A stretch of DNA of 64,000 nucleotides from Aegilops tauschii subsp. strangulata (taxonomy: Eukaryota > Streptophyta > Magnoliopsida > Poales > Poaceae): NCBI RefSeq assembly GCF_002575655.3, contig NC_053036.3, positions 650,525,387 through 650,589,386 on the forward strand. The letters are read 5' to 3'. Both the position numbers and the translations under genes were made by a program. The notes under the pieces are model-generated. The model had not been told where the DNA came from. It made no database searches and saw only the letters and a list, made by a program, of their open reading frames with translations. How positions within the stretch are numbered: position 1 is the stretch's first letter; the number at the start of each line of letters is the position of its first letter. Positions 54,246 through 63,722 of the stretch are shown in pieces.

Positions 54246-55574
54246 TTTTCGATAAAGGGCGCTTTTATTATCTCAAAATGTAGCATCAAATTGATACAAA
54301 GCATTAAGAGTATCACCCGGCCTCTGCATAACTGGATACACACAGCCAAACACCAGTAGTCTGATAAATAGAAATATAAAAAACCGACAATTCGGCAACA
54401 GTAGAGTCCATAGACCGACACTATGCCTATGTCGAAAGAGATGGTGGACCGAGCCGGAGATTATGCTGCCATCCATGTTGGATAAAAACCTCCGTAGCCA
54501 CCTGCTCCAACAGCGTACACACCGCCTTGAATAGCGGTTGGTACTCTGCTCGTTGTAGCGTACACCACGTACGAAGCGAGTGCGTACAACGGAAAATAAC
54601 CTGCAAAGGAGAAACAGTTTTGTCATTAAAAACAACATCATTTCTACATAGCCAAAGCGACCATAGTAAGGCATACGCTCCCACCCTTATTAGCATTTTG
54701 TATGCATTTGAAATACCATCCAGCCAATGACCAAAAATATTGGCAACACTTGTGGGCGGATACAAATTTGACGCTATTTGGATGGCTGACCAAGTAAAAC
54801 GCGCAAACTTACAGTGAAAAAAGAGGTGTTTAATTGTCTCGTCATGAGTACAAAAACAACACTTCTTACTCCCCAACCAGTTGCGTCGTGCGAGGTTGTC
54901 TTTTGTTAGCACAACTCCCCTACGGAGATACCACATGAATATTTTGACTTTAAGTGGTACCTTCGCTTTCCAATTTTTTTTGTTATTACTCACTGGTACC
55001 TCAGAATGCGTGAGTGCACGATACATAGAGTCTACTGTGAAAGACCCCGATGTAGTAAGGTTCCAGCGAAACACATCACGACCTTGTGTCAGGATAATCG
55101 AATCCAGACGGGACAATAGATTATTCCATGACATAAGTCGGGTGCCAATCAAATCCCGCCTGAATGAAATATTTGGCGGGGATGAGCTGAGCACTTGCGC
55201 AATAGTATTATTCTTATCGCGTGCAATGTTGTATAAGGCTGGGTATTGTTCTCGGAGGCTAGCATTGCCTAGCCAGATGTCTTCCCAAAAACGAATCTCT
55301 GACCCTTCCTTTATCGCGAAAGACCCAAAGCGAAAAAGATGTTTCTTTGCCGCCATTAGGCCGGCCCAAAAGTGTGAGTCTCCAGGTTTCCAATATACCT
55401 GAGACACTGCCTTTTGGCCTATATACTTATTGCGCAGCATGGTTTGCCAAACACCATCCTCAGTAAGAAGTTTGAACAACAATTTACTAAGTAGGGCCTC
55501 ATTTTTGACCTGCAGGTCATGAATACCGAGGCCGCCCTGGTCTTTCGGCCTACAAACCACACTCCATTTGGCCA
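54246..55574 (-). mobile_element. LINE B, 5'-truncated, nested in LINE A
   Basis: 1329 bp in the same orientation as LINE A, flanked by ATTCAT (54240-54245 and 55575-55580). The 3' end on the minus strand reads CCCTTTATCGAAAA. Excising it restores the LINE A frame (RKAIHE joins SIYQSPVTVKGF). Only the zf-RVT portion of ORF2 and the 3'UTR are present. Confidence 0.85.
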
Positions 55575-56160
55575 ATTCATGAATGGCCTTTCTTCTAGCT
55601 GTCCAAATAGCCCACAACATCAGCAAGATCTCAATGAACTCCTCATAGGACGTCGTCTCCATAAGATGAGAAAGCCACTCACGTGCATCCGGGCACTCGG
55701 ACATGCACACATGTTGTGTCAGTTGTCGATCACACAAGGTCCACAGACACCTCGCCATGGTACAGTCTACTAGTGAATGTTTCCAACTATCGTATGCGTC
55801 GTGGCAAATAGCACACGCATCAGTCTTGGCCATATTCCTGTGTTTGAGCACATCCCCACTAGGTAAAGAATTCTGTGCAAGTCTCCACGCAAAGGTCTTA
55901 ACCCTGGCCGGCACCTTAATCTTCCAAAGACTTGACCAAGCTTTCTCAGATTTTGCTGAACTTGTAGCAGGACGCTCCTCCAACCAGTCTTCCCTCTCCT
56001 TCTTGATGGAGACAAGCATCTTATAGCATGACCTGACCGTGAAAATACCCGTCCTTTCAAAATGCCATGCCCAAAAATCATCGAGGGACTGTGCTGATCG
56101 GGATTGACTTAATATAGTCCACGTCCATTGGCAGAAGGTACTGTTCCAGTTTTTGTACAT
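54427..56160 (-). pseudogene. 577-codon chimeric frame across two LINEs
   Basis: An uninterrupted frame whose first 195 codons are the zf-RVT region of LINE A (IKVPARVKTFAWRLAQNSLP, then CAICHDAYDSWKHSLVDC) and whose remaining codons are LINE B (CRPKDQGGLGIHDLQVKNEA, then CCFCTHDETIKHLFFHCKFA). The junction lies at 55575-55580, inside the 6-bp target duplication. The first codon is not ATG in a translation context I would trust. Both parts are non-catalytic C-terminal LINE sequence. Confidence 0.75.
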
Positions 56161-58319
56161 CCCAAGTGCCTTCTGTTTGATTCAAAAATTCTGAAACCAA
56201 TTGTGGACAATCATGCGATCGGACATCATATGGTATACGCCGTTCGTCCCTTGGGATCCAATTGTCCGACCGAACCTGAGTAGTTCGGCCATCTCCAATC
56301 CTGCGAATTAGTCCAGTCCGTAGGACATCCCGACCCACGAGCACCGAGCGCCATATTTGCGATGGTCTTGACCCTAATTCAGCACCTAAAATATCGGAAG
56401 ATGGGTGATATACTGCCTTCAAAATCCTCGCACTTAGAGTCTCCAGAGAGACTAGACACTTCCATGCTTGGCGTGCTAAAAGGGCCAGGTTAAATAACTC
56501 CATATCCCTGAAGCCCAAACCGCCCATATACTTAGGCATTGTGAGTGTGTCCCAGGAAACCAGTGCGTCTTCCTCTTCGCTTTTTTGCTTCTCCAGTAAA
56601 AACTTCTCACAAGTGCATTAAGCTCATTACACAATCCTCTTGGCAATTTGAAGCATGCCATCGAGTAGGTTGGGACTGCCTGTGCAACTGACTTAATCAA
56701 GACCTCCTTTCCCGCCGTTGCTATGTTCCATCCGGCCTTTAACCTTTCCCCACAGGCTGTCCTTGAGATACTTGAAACCTCAGTTTTTGGAATTGCCCAC
56801 GTCTGTGGGCATACCTAAGTATTTTGCACTCAGAGATTCATTGGGAACTTCCAGTACACCCTTCATCTCTTCTCTTACAGAATTTGGACAACCCTTACTG
56901 TGAATAGCGCTTTTTTGGAGATTAACCATCTGCCCTGGGGCATTGCAGTACACTTGAATGGCATCTTTTAATTCCTTTGCTCCCTTCACACTAGCTTTTG
57001 CAAATAGCAAGCTGCCGTCTGCAAATAAAAGGTGACTGACCGGGGGTGTTGTGGGCGCCACAATGATGCCCGACAAATTTTCAGAATTCCCCCTGTTCCT
57101 TAAAAGGCAAGACAGACCTTCAGCAGCAAGCGAAAACAAATAAGTGAGATTGGGTCGCCCTGTCGGATGCCCCTACTTGGTTTAAAATCTCCAGTATGTT
57201 CCCCATTAAATAACACTGAGAAGTTGACTGATGTGACAACTTTCATTACCAAATCAACCCACCTGGTATTGAAACCAAGTTCAAGCATGATAGCACGCAG
57301 GTATGGCCACTCAATTCGATCATAGGCCTTCATCATATCCACCTTGAGAGCACAGAACTGAGATCCCCGAGCCCTCTTCTTCTTCACAAAATGAAGGCAC
57401 TCATACGCCGTAATAATATTATCAGTAATTAACCGCCCATGTACAAACGCCGACTGCTCTACTGATATGATTTTCGGCAGTATCTCCTTCAGCCTATTTG
57501 CTTGTACCTTCGATACAATCTTCAAAATAATGTTACATAAACTAATCAGACGGAATTGGGTAAGAGAAGTTGCACCTTTAATTTTTTGAATGAGAACGAT
57601 GAGAGTATGGTTAGCTTCCCCTGGATCTTCTACCCCGTTCAAAATACTCAGCACCGCTCTAATCACTTCTTCCCCACACAAATTCCAGTGGCGCTGCAAA
57701 AAGTGGGCAGGGAAGCCATCCGGGCCCGACGCTTTTGTTGCTTTCGCATCTTTGCGTGCAGCTCACTCAAAGAGTTACTTTCGCCTTCTTTCTTCCACGA
57801 GGATTCAACAAATTCCCAAAAATTCCCGTGTCTTTCCCACATCAATTCATATCTGAACAAACGTGTCCCACTTCCATTATTGCATGTGCTTGGTTCGGTT
57901 GTTCTCAAAAGCAATGGGCAATGATCTGACTTTGCCGCTGTTAAATGGTGAACCGAAGCAAAAGGAAATCTCGACCACCAAGTAGTAGACGCCAGAGCCC
58001 TGTCTAGCCTTACCCTAGTGTAAGAACCACCCCTAACCTTTTTCTCAAAGGTCCATGCATTGCCGATAAATCCCAAATCACACAGACCACACACGTCCAC
58101 AGCCTCACAGAAACCTCACATTTGTTTGGAATCTCTTTCGCCCACCCCAAAGTGCTCCTTCTGATGCAACACTTCATTGTAATCTCCAATACACATCCAC
58201 GGGAGGTCGCTCTCCGTTCGCAAAAAACTGAGTAAATCCCAAGTCTTCTGTCTCTCGGTCACGGTGGCCTCACCATAGATACAGGTGATGCACCATGGAT
58301 CTGCGCCCGCTTCCCTGAC
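56078..58319 (-). pseudogene. LINE A endonuclease and reverse transcriptase
   Basis: Endonuclease part: CITCIYGEATVTERQKTW and LPWMCIGDYNEVLH (58280-58180), then FIGNAWTFEKKVRGGSYTRV and LTAAKSDHCPLLL (about 58060-57900). RT part: LIPK-equivalent [15 protein letters not shown] (about 57600), [13 protein letters not shown] (about 57330), GIRQGDPIS (about 57165), then after a frameshift HLLFADGSLLF (about 57010), in which the second catalytic Asp of FADD is Gly. MGGLGFRDMELFN follows near 56525. Several stops and frameshifts. The Asp-to-Gly change alone should abolish polymerase activity. Confidence 0.85.
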
Positions 58320-58364
58320 AGGTTACTGGTTCGAACCACTCCCACGCGCGCAGTTTTGTGAGAT

Positions 58365-58615
58365 TTAGAAAACCGAATGAAAATGAAGATGGGCCGGCCC
58401 AGCACGGAGGAAAGGGTGTGTGACCGATTGCAAAAATAGGAGGAACGGATGCCGAAAGCGCCGTTTAGGATTTGCCCGAACGAAGACCTCCTGTACGAGG
58501 CCTATTGCCAAACAGATCACCGGGATTCGAACTAGGGACCCCACACTCTTGACACGGACTGCTTGCCGCTTGCCACTCGACCAAGCAACTACTTGTGATT
58601 TCATATAGCACGAAT
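58365..58615 (-). mobile_element. Second tRNA-derived SINE, minus strand
   Basis: On the minus strand, TTGCTTGGTCGAGTGGCAAGC (box A region, near 58590) and CTAGTTCGAATCCCGG (box B, near 58525) resemble a Ser/Leu-type tRNA, followed by a body with GGGCCGGCCCATC and CATTTTCATTCGG. No intact tRNA fold or CCA-adjacent end, so it is a SINE and not a tRNA gene. Confidence 0.65.
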
Positions 58616-58965
58616 TATATGAGAACAACCAACAACGTTCATATACAAAAAACATTTCCGTAAAAAATCAAAACTTTTCATAAAACAAATGTGAAGAATT
58701 TGGAAATGTTGAATATTCTTTTGGAAAAGAAAATAATTTATGAAACTCAATTTTTTTTGGAAACTTGGAACAAACTTTGAAATTCCAAAACGTTTTTGGA
58801 AAAGTGTGAAGAATTTTGGGATTACTAACATTTTTTTAAATGTGAACAATTTTTGTAATCCTTAACAGTTTATAAAAATGTGGACAAAATTTGGAAATAC
58901 CAAACAGTTTTAAAAACACATGAATTTTTTTTCAAAACCATGAACATTTGTTGAAACAAAGGCGC
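58616..58965. repeat. Low-complexity TTTGGAAAT/GTGAAGAAT tract
   Basis: Imperfect repetition of short A/T-rich words, similar in texture to 49660-49990, directly beside the SINE. Confidence 0.55.
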
Positions 58966-59064
58966 AGCAACATCAGCACAACATGCATATACCGAGCTAA
59001 ACTGCACTACATTACCTAAGCGCTGCTGCACACTGCAACCAGTGGCCGAGCTAGAGCAAAAGGC

Positions 59065-59451
59065 TTGGATTCCTTGAGCACTTCCATAAGCCGCCTGCAT
59101 TGGCAGTCTGCTCCCACACGCCTCCATGGCGCCGTTCTAGGTGATGGAGTGGTACTTGCCGTTTTAGAGGACAACATCCTCGACCCTGTCACGCGAGGGA
59201 GCCAGCCTCCACCTGTCGGCCTCCCCTGTGGCGAAGGCCGGGACGCCTAAGTGCGGTGCCGTGATTAGCATGGCGGCAGAGTCGGAGAGGACGACCTTGT
59301 GATAGAAGAAGCGACACATCAGCTCGACACCTATCGTAAACGTCCCCTGCAGCGGGCGGTTCCCGCTGACGTAGTACAGGGGACCCCTGAGGAAGTCTTT
59401 CGGCTGGAGCATCATGATGCTGAAGCCGCCCCACTTCTCCAAGAGGTACAA
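59065..59451 (-). pseudogene. DUF295-type gene fragment, middle part
   Basis: A minus-strand frame with LCAL-like GFSIMMLQPKDFLRGPLYYV, FFYHKVVLSDSAAML, HLGVPAFATGEADRWRLAPS and RDRVEDVVL, then a stop where relatives continue (NGKYHSIT, stop, NGAMEA). This is the mid-region of grass F-box/DUF295 proteins. In-frame stops at 59162 and beyond show decay. Confidence 0.65.
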
Positions 59452-59739
59452 TAAGGCTTCCCAATACCTGCTCCAGCTCGATCCATGTCACGACCAGAAT
59501 TTCAATTTCATATGGCAAACAGGTGATCTCAGGCCTGACTAATTCGTCAAAGCTTCATGTAACTCCACGGAGCCCCATATTCTCCAGTTGAGTGGAAGGA
59601 TGAGGCGGTACAAAACAAAACAAGACAAAAAAAAACTTACCTAGGAAAACCGTCGAGCACTCGCAAGGAGGTGAAGGTGTACCGGCTGGCCGGCGACATT
59701 GAGGCCAAACTAGGTTGCTGCGATGCATGCCAATGACCT

Positions 59740-59984
59740 TCAAATGTGCGTAAGAACAGTCAGATGCAGCGCCAGCGGCCGCCAACGCGGAAGAAGATCT
59801 GAGGCGCACGTCCTCCGAGGGCAGGAGTACTCGTCTGTGGTCTCCTTGGACACCTTGAGCACCACCATCAGCCGGTCGCCCGGCGCCGCTACGAGGTACT
59901 TGCGGGTTGCGGCACAACAAAGACCATCCACATTGGGCAGCCTTGGCGCGACCACCGCGTTCATGAACACGCCGCCGGCATTGT
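59740..59984 (-). pseudogene. DUF295-type gene fragment, later part, cut by the gag array
   Basis: Minus strand: AGGVFMNAVVAPRLPNVDG, RKYLVAAPGDRLMVVLKVSK, ETTDEY. In relatives this segment follows the VPAFAT...VEDV segment, but here it lies upstream of it on the minus strand, so the two fragments are out of order. The retroelement array begins inside this sequence at about 59985. Confidence 0.6.
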
Positions 59985-60611
59985 GGTTGCCGCGCCCTTC
60001 TCCCTCCCTCACCGGAGCACTACCTCTCTCTCTATGCACTCGAGGAAGAAAAGGACTGAAGGAAGAAGAAGGACACAGGGACACAAGAGTATTCCGGCGC
60101 ACGTACCCCACCCGCCGCACCAACGGCGTTCTCTTTTTCTCCTGAGCACGTATTCAGCACACCAGACTACAACATGCGGGGTCAATACTTATACACGGAC
60201 ACACACACGCACTAAGCTAGCTAACCTGATCCATCTAACAAACTCATGCATGCATGCAGCTGGACGCAGCTAGCGCCTACGCAACGCCCGCCCGCCGAGC
60301 TCCACGCGCGCGTACACGATCTCCTGGAGACTCGGCGCGAGCCGCTGCTCTTCCGCTGCTTTCGCCCAGCCCTCACGCCCACTGCGCCACGCCCCGCGCT
60401 TCTCAGCTCCTGCGCCTGTCGCGCACGCACGTCAACGGGACGCAACTGGTTCCGGCGCCCGGCACGGCCACACCCCGCGTGTCCGTCTTAGCAACCCACA
60501 CACCAGGTCACATACGCACGCGACCCAGGCTGCCACGGGCCGAGCCCGACGCATTCACCACGCGCACGCATGCGCACCGCGTCCCGGGCTCGCCACGGCT
60601 TATTCCCAACA
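59985..60611 (-). repeat. LTR copy a
   Basis: About 627 bp; on the minus strand starts TGTTGGGAATAAGCC and ends GCGCGGCAAC. The outermost end differs slightly from copies b and c (GGTTGCC rather than TGTTGCC), so the exact border is uncertain by a few bases. A TATA-like GTATAAGTA lies near 60190. Confidence 0.8.
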
Positions 60612-60631
60612 CACTCCCCCTAAGCCGTGGC

Positions 60632-61486
60632 CTAGAGGAGTCCGTCGTCGTCGACGTTGCCGTTCACCAGCAACGCCTGCTCCGCCGCTGGCGCCTTCCT
60701 CAGCTTGGGGCAGTCCCTCTTGAAGTGGCCGCGCTCGCCACACTTGTAGCAGCGCCCGCGCCGGTTCTCGCCGCTGCTCGATGCCACGCTGTTGTTGTCG
60801 TCGTCGTCCCGAGCACCGCCGTGTCGACCCTCGCGCGCTGCCCACTGTGCCGCCATCCTGAGGAGCTGCTCACCCCCGCGCTCGCCGCCGTCTTGTCCAC
60901 GGCGCCGAACCCGCTCGTCGAACGCGCGCAGCCGCCCAAGCGCCTCGTCGAACGCCATCGTGGTCACGTCATGGAACTGCTCGATGCCGGCGACGACGGG
61001 AAAGAGCCGATCCGGCACCGTATCCAGCAGCTTCTTGACGAGCGCCGCGTCGCCCAGCGTCTCCCCGAGGTTGGCGTACCTCGCCGCCATCGCCGCGAGC
61101 CTCCCGCCGTACACGTCGAGCTCCTCGCCGTCCGCCATCTTCAGGCGGTCGAATTCGCCGTGCAGCGTCGCCAGCCTTGCCGCGCGGACCCGATCGGCAC
61201 CGACGAACCTCACCTTCAAGGACTCCCATACCCCCCTGGCGGTGAGCTTCATCGACACCTGCAGCAACACGTCCTCCGGTAGCGCTCCGAGCAGCAACGC
61301 GCGCGCCATCTTGTCCTTCAGCGCGTGCACTGCTACATCGCCCGGCGCCACCGCCTCCCACACGGTGTGCACGTCGAGGATGGCCTGCGCCTTGATCGCC
61401 CAGACGGTGTAGTTGTTCACCGTGAGCATCGGCATCGCCATCGACGCCGATCCGCCCGCGCCTCCGCCATAAGGGACGAGCGCCAT
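60632..61486 (-). CDS. Copia-type Gag, copy 1 (intact)
   Basis: 284 residues from the ATG at 61486 (MALVPYGGGAGG). N-terminal part with YTVWAIKAQAILDVHTVWEA (DUF4219/UBN2-like copia gag), a central helical gag region (GVWESLKVRFVGADRVRAA, LLDTVPDRLFPVVAGIEQFH), an acidic DDDDNN linker and a CCHC zinc knuckle CYKCGERGHFKRDC near residues 246-259. Family role: self-assembly into virus-like particles and RNA packaging. The stop at 60632 is followed within about 10 bases by a purine tract and the LTR, so no pol ever followed. Very GC-rich compared with flanking LINE DNA. About 90% or more like copy 2 by eye. Confidence 0.85.
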   Translation of the reverse strand: MALVPYGGGAGGSASMAMPMLTVNNYTVWAIKAQAILDVHTVWEAVAPGDVAVHALKDKMARALLLGALPEDVLLQVSMKLTARGVWESLKVRFVGADRVRAARLATLHGEFDRLKMADGEELDVYGGRLAAMAARYANLGETLGDAALVKKLLDTVPDRLFPVVAGIEQFHDVTTMAFDEALGRLRAFDERVRRRGQDGGERGGEQLLRMAAQWAAREGRHGGARDDDDNNSVASSSGENRRGRCYKCGERGHFKRDCPKLRKAPAAEQALLVNGNVDDDGLL

Positions 61487-61512
61487 GGTCGCCGGTGATC
61501 GCCCGAACCAAA

Positions 61513-61525
61513 GCTCTGATACCAA
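61513..61525 (-). other. Primer binding site, initiator tRNA-Met
   Basis: The minus strand reads TTGGTATCAGAGC just downstream of LTR b, the standard plant initiator-Met primer site of copia elements. The same site recurs at 63057-63069. Confidence 0.85.
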
Positions 61526-61529
61526 TTGA

Positions 61530-62155
61530 TGTTGCCGCGCCCTTGTTCCTCCCTCACCGGAGCACTACCTCTCTCTCTCTCTGCACTCGAGGAAGAAGAG
61601 GACTGAAGGAAGAAGGACACAGTGACACAAGAGTATTCCGGCGCACGTACGCCACTCGCCGCACCAACGGCGTTCTCTTTTTCTCCTGAGCACGTACTCA
61701 GCACACCAGACTACAACATGCGGGGTCAATACTTATACACGGGCACACACACACACTAAGCTAGCTGACCCGATCCATCTAACAAACTCATGCATGCATG
61801 CAGCTGGACGCAGCTAGCGCCCACGCAACGCCCGCCCGCCGAGCTCCACGCGCGCGTACACGATCTCCTGGAGACTCGGCGCGAGCCGCTGCTCTTCCGC
61901 TGCTTTCGCCCAGCCCTGACGCCCACTGCGCCACGCCCCGCGCTTCTCAGCTCCTGCGCCTGTCGCGCACGCACATCAACGGGACGCAACTGGTTCCAGC
62001 GCCCGGCACGGCCACACCCCGCGTGTCCGTCTTAGCAACCCACACACCAGGTCACGTACGCACGCGACCCAGGCTGCCACGGGCCGAGCCCGACGCGTTC
62101 ACCACGCGAACGCATGCGCACCGCGTCCCGGGCTCGCCACGGCTTATTCCCAACA
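61530..62155 (-). repeat. LTR copy b, shared by two gag units
   Basis: 626 bp. Acts as the 5' LTR of gag copy 1 and the 3' LTR of gag copy 2. The adjacent purine tract (minus strand TAGGGGGGG) is at 62157-62166. Confidence 0.85.
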
Positions 62156-62175
62156 CACCCCCCCTACGCCGTGGC

Positions 62176-63030
62176 CTAGAGGAGTCCGTCGTCGTCGACG
62201 CTGCCGTTCACCAGCAGCGCCTGCTCCGCCGCTGCCGCCTTCCTCAGCTTGGGGCAGTCCCTCTTGAAGTGGCCGCGCTCGCCACACTTGTAGCAGCGCC
62301 CGCGCCGGTTATCGCCGCTGCTCGATGCCACGCTCTTGTTGTCGTCGTCGTCCCGAGCACCGCCGTGTCGACGCTCGCGCGCTGCCCACTGTGCCGCCGA
62401 CATGAGGAGCTGCTCACCCCCGCGCTCGCCGCCGTCTTGTCGACGGCGCCGAACCCGCTCGTCGAACGCGCGCAGCCGCCCAAGCGCCTCGTCGAACGCC
62501 ATCGTGGTCACGTCGTGGAACTGCTCGATGCCGGCGACGACGGGAAAGAGCTGATCCGGCACCGTATCCAGCAGCTTCTTGACGAGCGCCGCGTCGCCCA
62601 GCGTCTCCCCGGGGTTGGCGTACCTCGCCGCCATCGCCGCGAGCCTCCCGCCGTACACGTCGAGCTCGTCGCCATCCGCCATCTTCAGGCGGTCGAATTC
62701 GCCGCGCAGCGTCGCCAGCCTCGCCACGCGGACCCGATCGGCACCGACGAACCTCACCTTCAAGGAGTCCCATACCTCCCTGGCGGTGAGCTTCATCGAC
62801 ACCTGCAGCAACACGTCCTCCGGTAGCGCTCCGAGCAGCAACGCGCGCGCCATCTTGTCCTTCCGCGCGTTCACTGCTGCATCGCCCGGCGCCACCGCCT
62901 CCCACACGGTGTGCACGTCGAGGATGGCCTGCACCTTGATCGCCCAGACGGTGTAGTTGTCCACCGTGAGCATCGGCATCGCCATCGACGCCGATCCGCC
63001 TGCGCCTTCGCCATAAGGGACGAGCGCCAT
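62176..63030 (-). CDS. Copia-type Gag, copy 2 (intact)
   Basis: 284 residues from the ATG at 63030 (MALVPYGEGAGG), same length and domains as copy 1: DUF4219/UBN2-like start, central gag region, DDDDNK linker, CYKCGERGHFKRDC knuckle. Differences from copy 1 are scattered substitutions, several conservative, with no indels. Primer site at 63057-63069, purine tract at 62157-62166. Two open copies side by side suggest recent amplification or preservation of Gag. Confidence 0.85.
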   Translation of the reverse strand: MALVPYGEGAGGSASMAMPMLTVDNYTVWAIKVQAILDVHTVWEAVAPGDAAVNARKDKMARALLLGALPEDVLLQVSMKLTAREVWDSLKVRFVGADRVRVARLATLRGEFDRLKMADGDELDVYGGRLAAMAARYANPGETLGDAALVKKLLDTVPDQLFPVVAGIEQFHDVTTMAFDEALGRLRAFDERVRRRRQDGGERGGEQLLMSAAQWAARERRHGGARDDDDNKSVASSSGDNRRGRCYKCGERGHFKRDCPKLRKAAAAEQALLVNGSVDDDGLL

Positions 63031-63073
63031 GGTCGCCGGTGATCGCCCGAACCGAAGCTCTGATACCAATTGT

Positions 63074-63704
63074 TGTTGCCGCGCCCTTCTCCCTCCCTCA
63101 CCGGAGCACTACCTCTCTCTCTCTCTCTGCACTCGAGGAAGAAGAGGACTGAAGGAAGAAGAAGGACACAGGGACACAAGAGTATTCCGGCGCACGCACG
63201 CCACCCGCCGCACCAACGGCGTTCTCTTTTTCTCCTGAGCACGTACTCAGCACACCAGACTACAACATGCGGGGTCAATACTTATACACGGGCACACACA
63301 CGCACTAAGCTAGCTGACCTGATCCATCTAACAAACTCATGCATGCATGCAGCTGGACGCAGCTAGCGCCCACGCAACGCCCGCCCGCCGAGCTCCACGC
63401 GCGTGTACACGATCTCCTGGAGACTCGGCGCGAGCCGCTGCTCTTCCGCTGCTTTCGCCCAGCCCTGACGCCCACTGCGCCACGCCCCGCGCTCCTCAGC
63501 TCCTGCGCCTGTCGCGCACGCACGTCAACGGGACGCAACTGGTTCCAGTGCCCGGCACGGCCACACCCCGCGTGTCCGTCTTAGCAACCCACACACCAGT
63601 TCACGTACGCACGCGACCCAGGCTGCCACGGGCCGAGCCCGACGCGTTCACCACGCGCACGCATGCGCACCGCGTCCCGGGATCGCCACGGCTTATTCCC
63701 AACA
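63074..63704 (-). repeat. LTR copy c
   Basis: 631 bp, same ends as copy b, with a slightly longer CT microsatellite near 63115-63130. Confidence 0.85.
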
Positions 63705-63722
63705 CACTCCCCCTATGCCGTG

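Larger units (their letters stand above)
53617..58319 (-). mobile_element. LINE A: endonuclease to RNase H, poly-A at left
   Basis: A minus-strand LINE of about 3.4 kb once LINE B is removed. The 3' end is the T-run at 53616-53623 after GATTAATAAAGACC. An 8-bp duplication AGGTTACT is at 53609-53616 and 58320-58327. Coding order on the minus strand: endonuclease, RT, zf-RVT, RNase H. It starts inside the endonuclease, so it is 5'-truncated. Confidence 0.8.
53279..58355 (+). mobile_element. tRNA-derived SINE head, split by two insertions
   Basis: Removing the Harbinger MITE and LINE A joins 53279-53298, 53587-53616 and 58328 on. The result has a tRNA-like box A (AGTTGGTTAGTGCAGCGG) and box B (GGTTCGAACCACTCCC) about 30 bases apart. 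Neither box is complete in context today. The SINE body beyond 58355 is unclear because a second SINE faces it. Confidence 0.65.

Noticed and set aside
58500..58600. Possible tRNA-Ser/Leu gene
   Set aside because: Box A and B are present but the acceptor stem does not close and a SINE body follows; it is better called a SINE.
60254..62826. Two 342-codon plus-strand frames (60254-61282, 61798-62826) opposite the gag genes
   Set aside because: They are exact shadows of GC-rich gag codons, occur at the same offset in each array unit, and have Arg/Pro/Ala-rich composition with no domain. The minus-strand gag has a zinc knuckle, primer site and purine tract in the right places.
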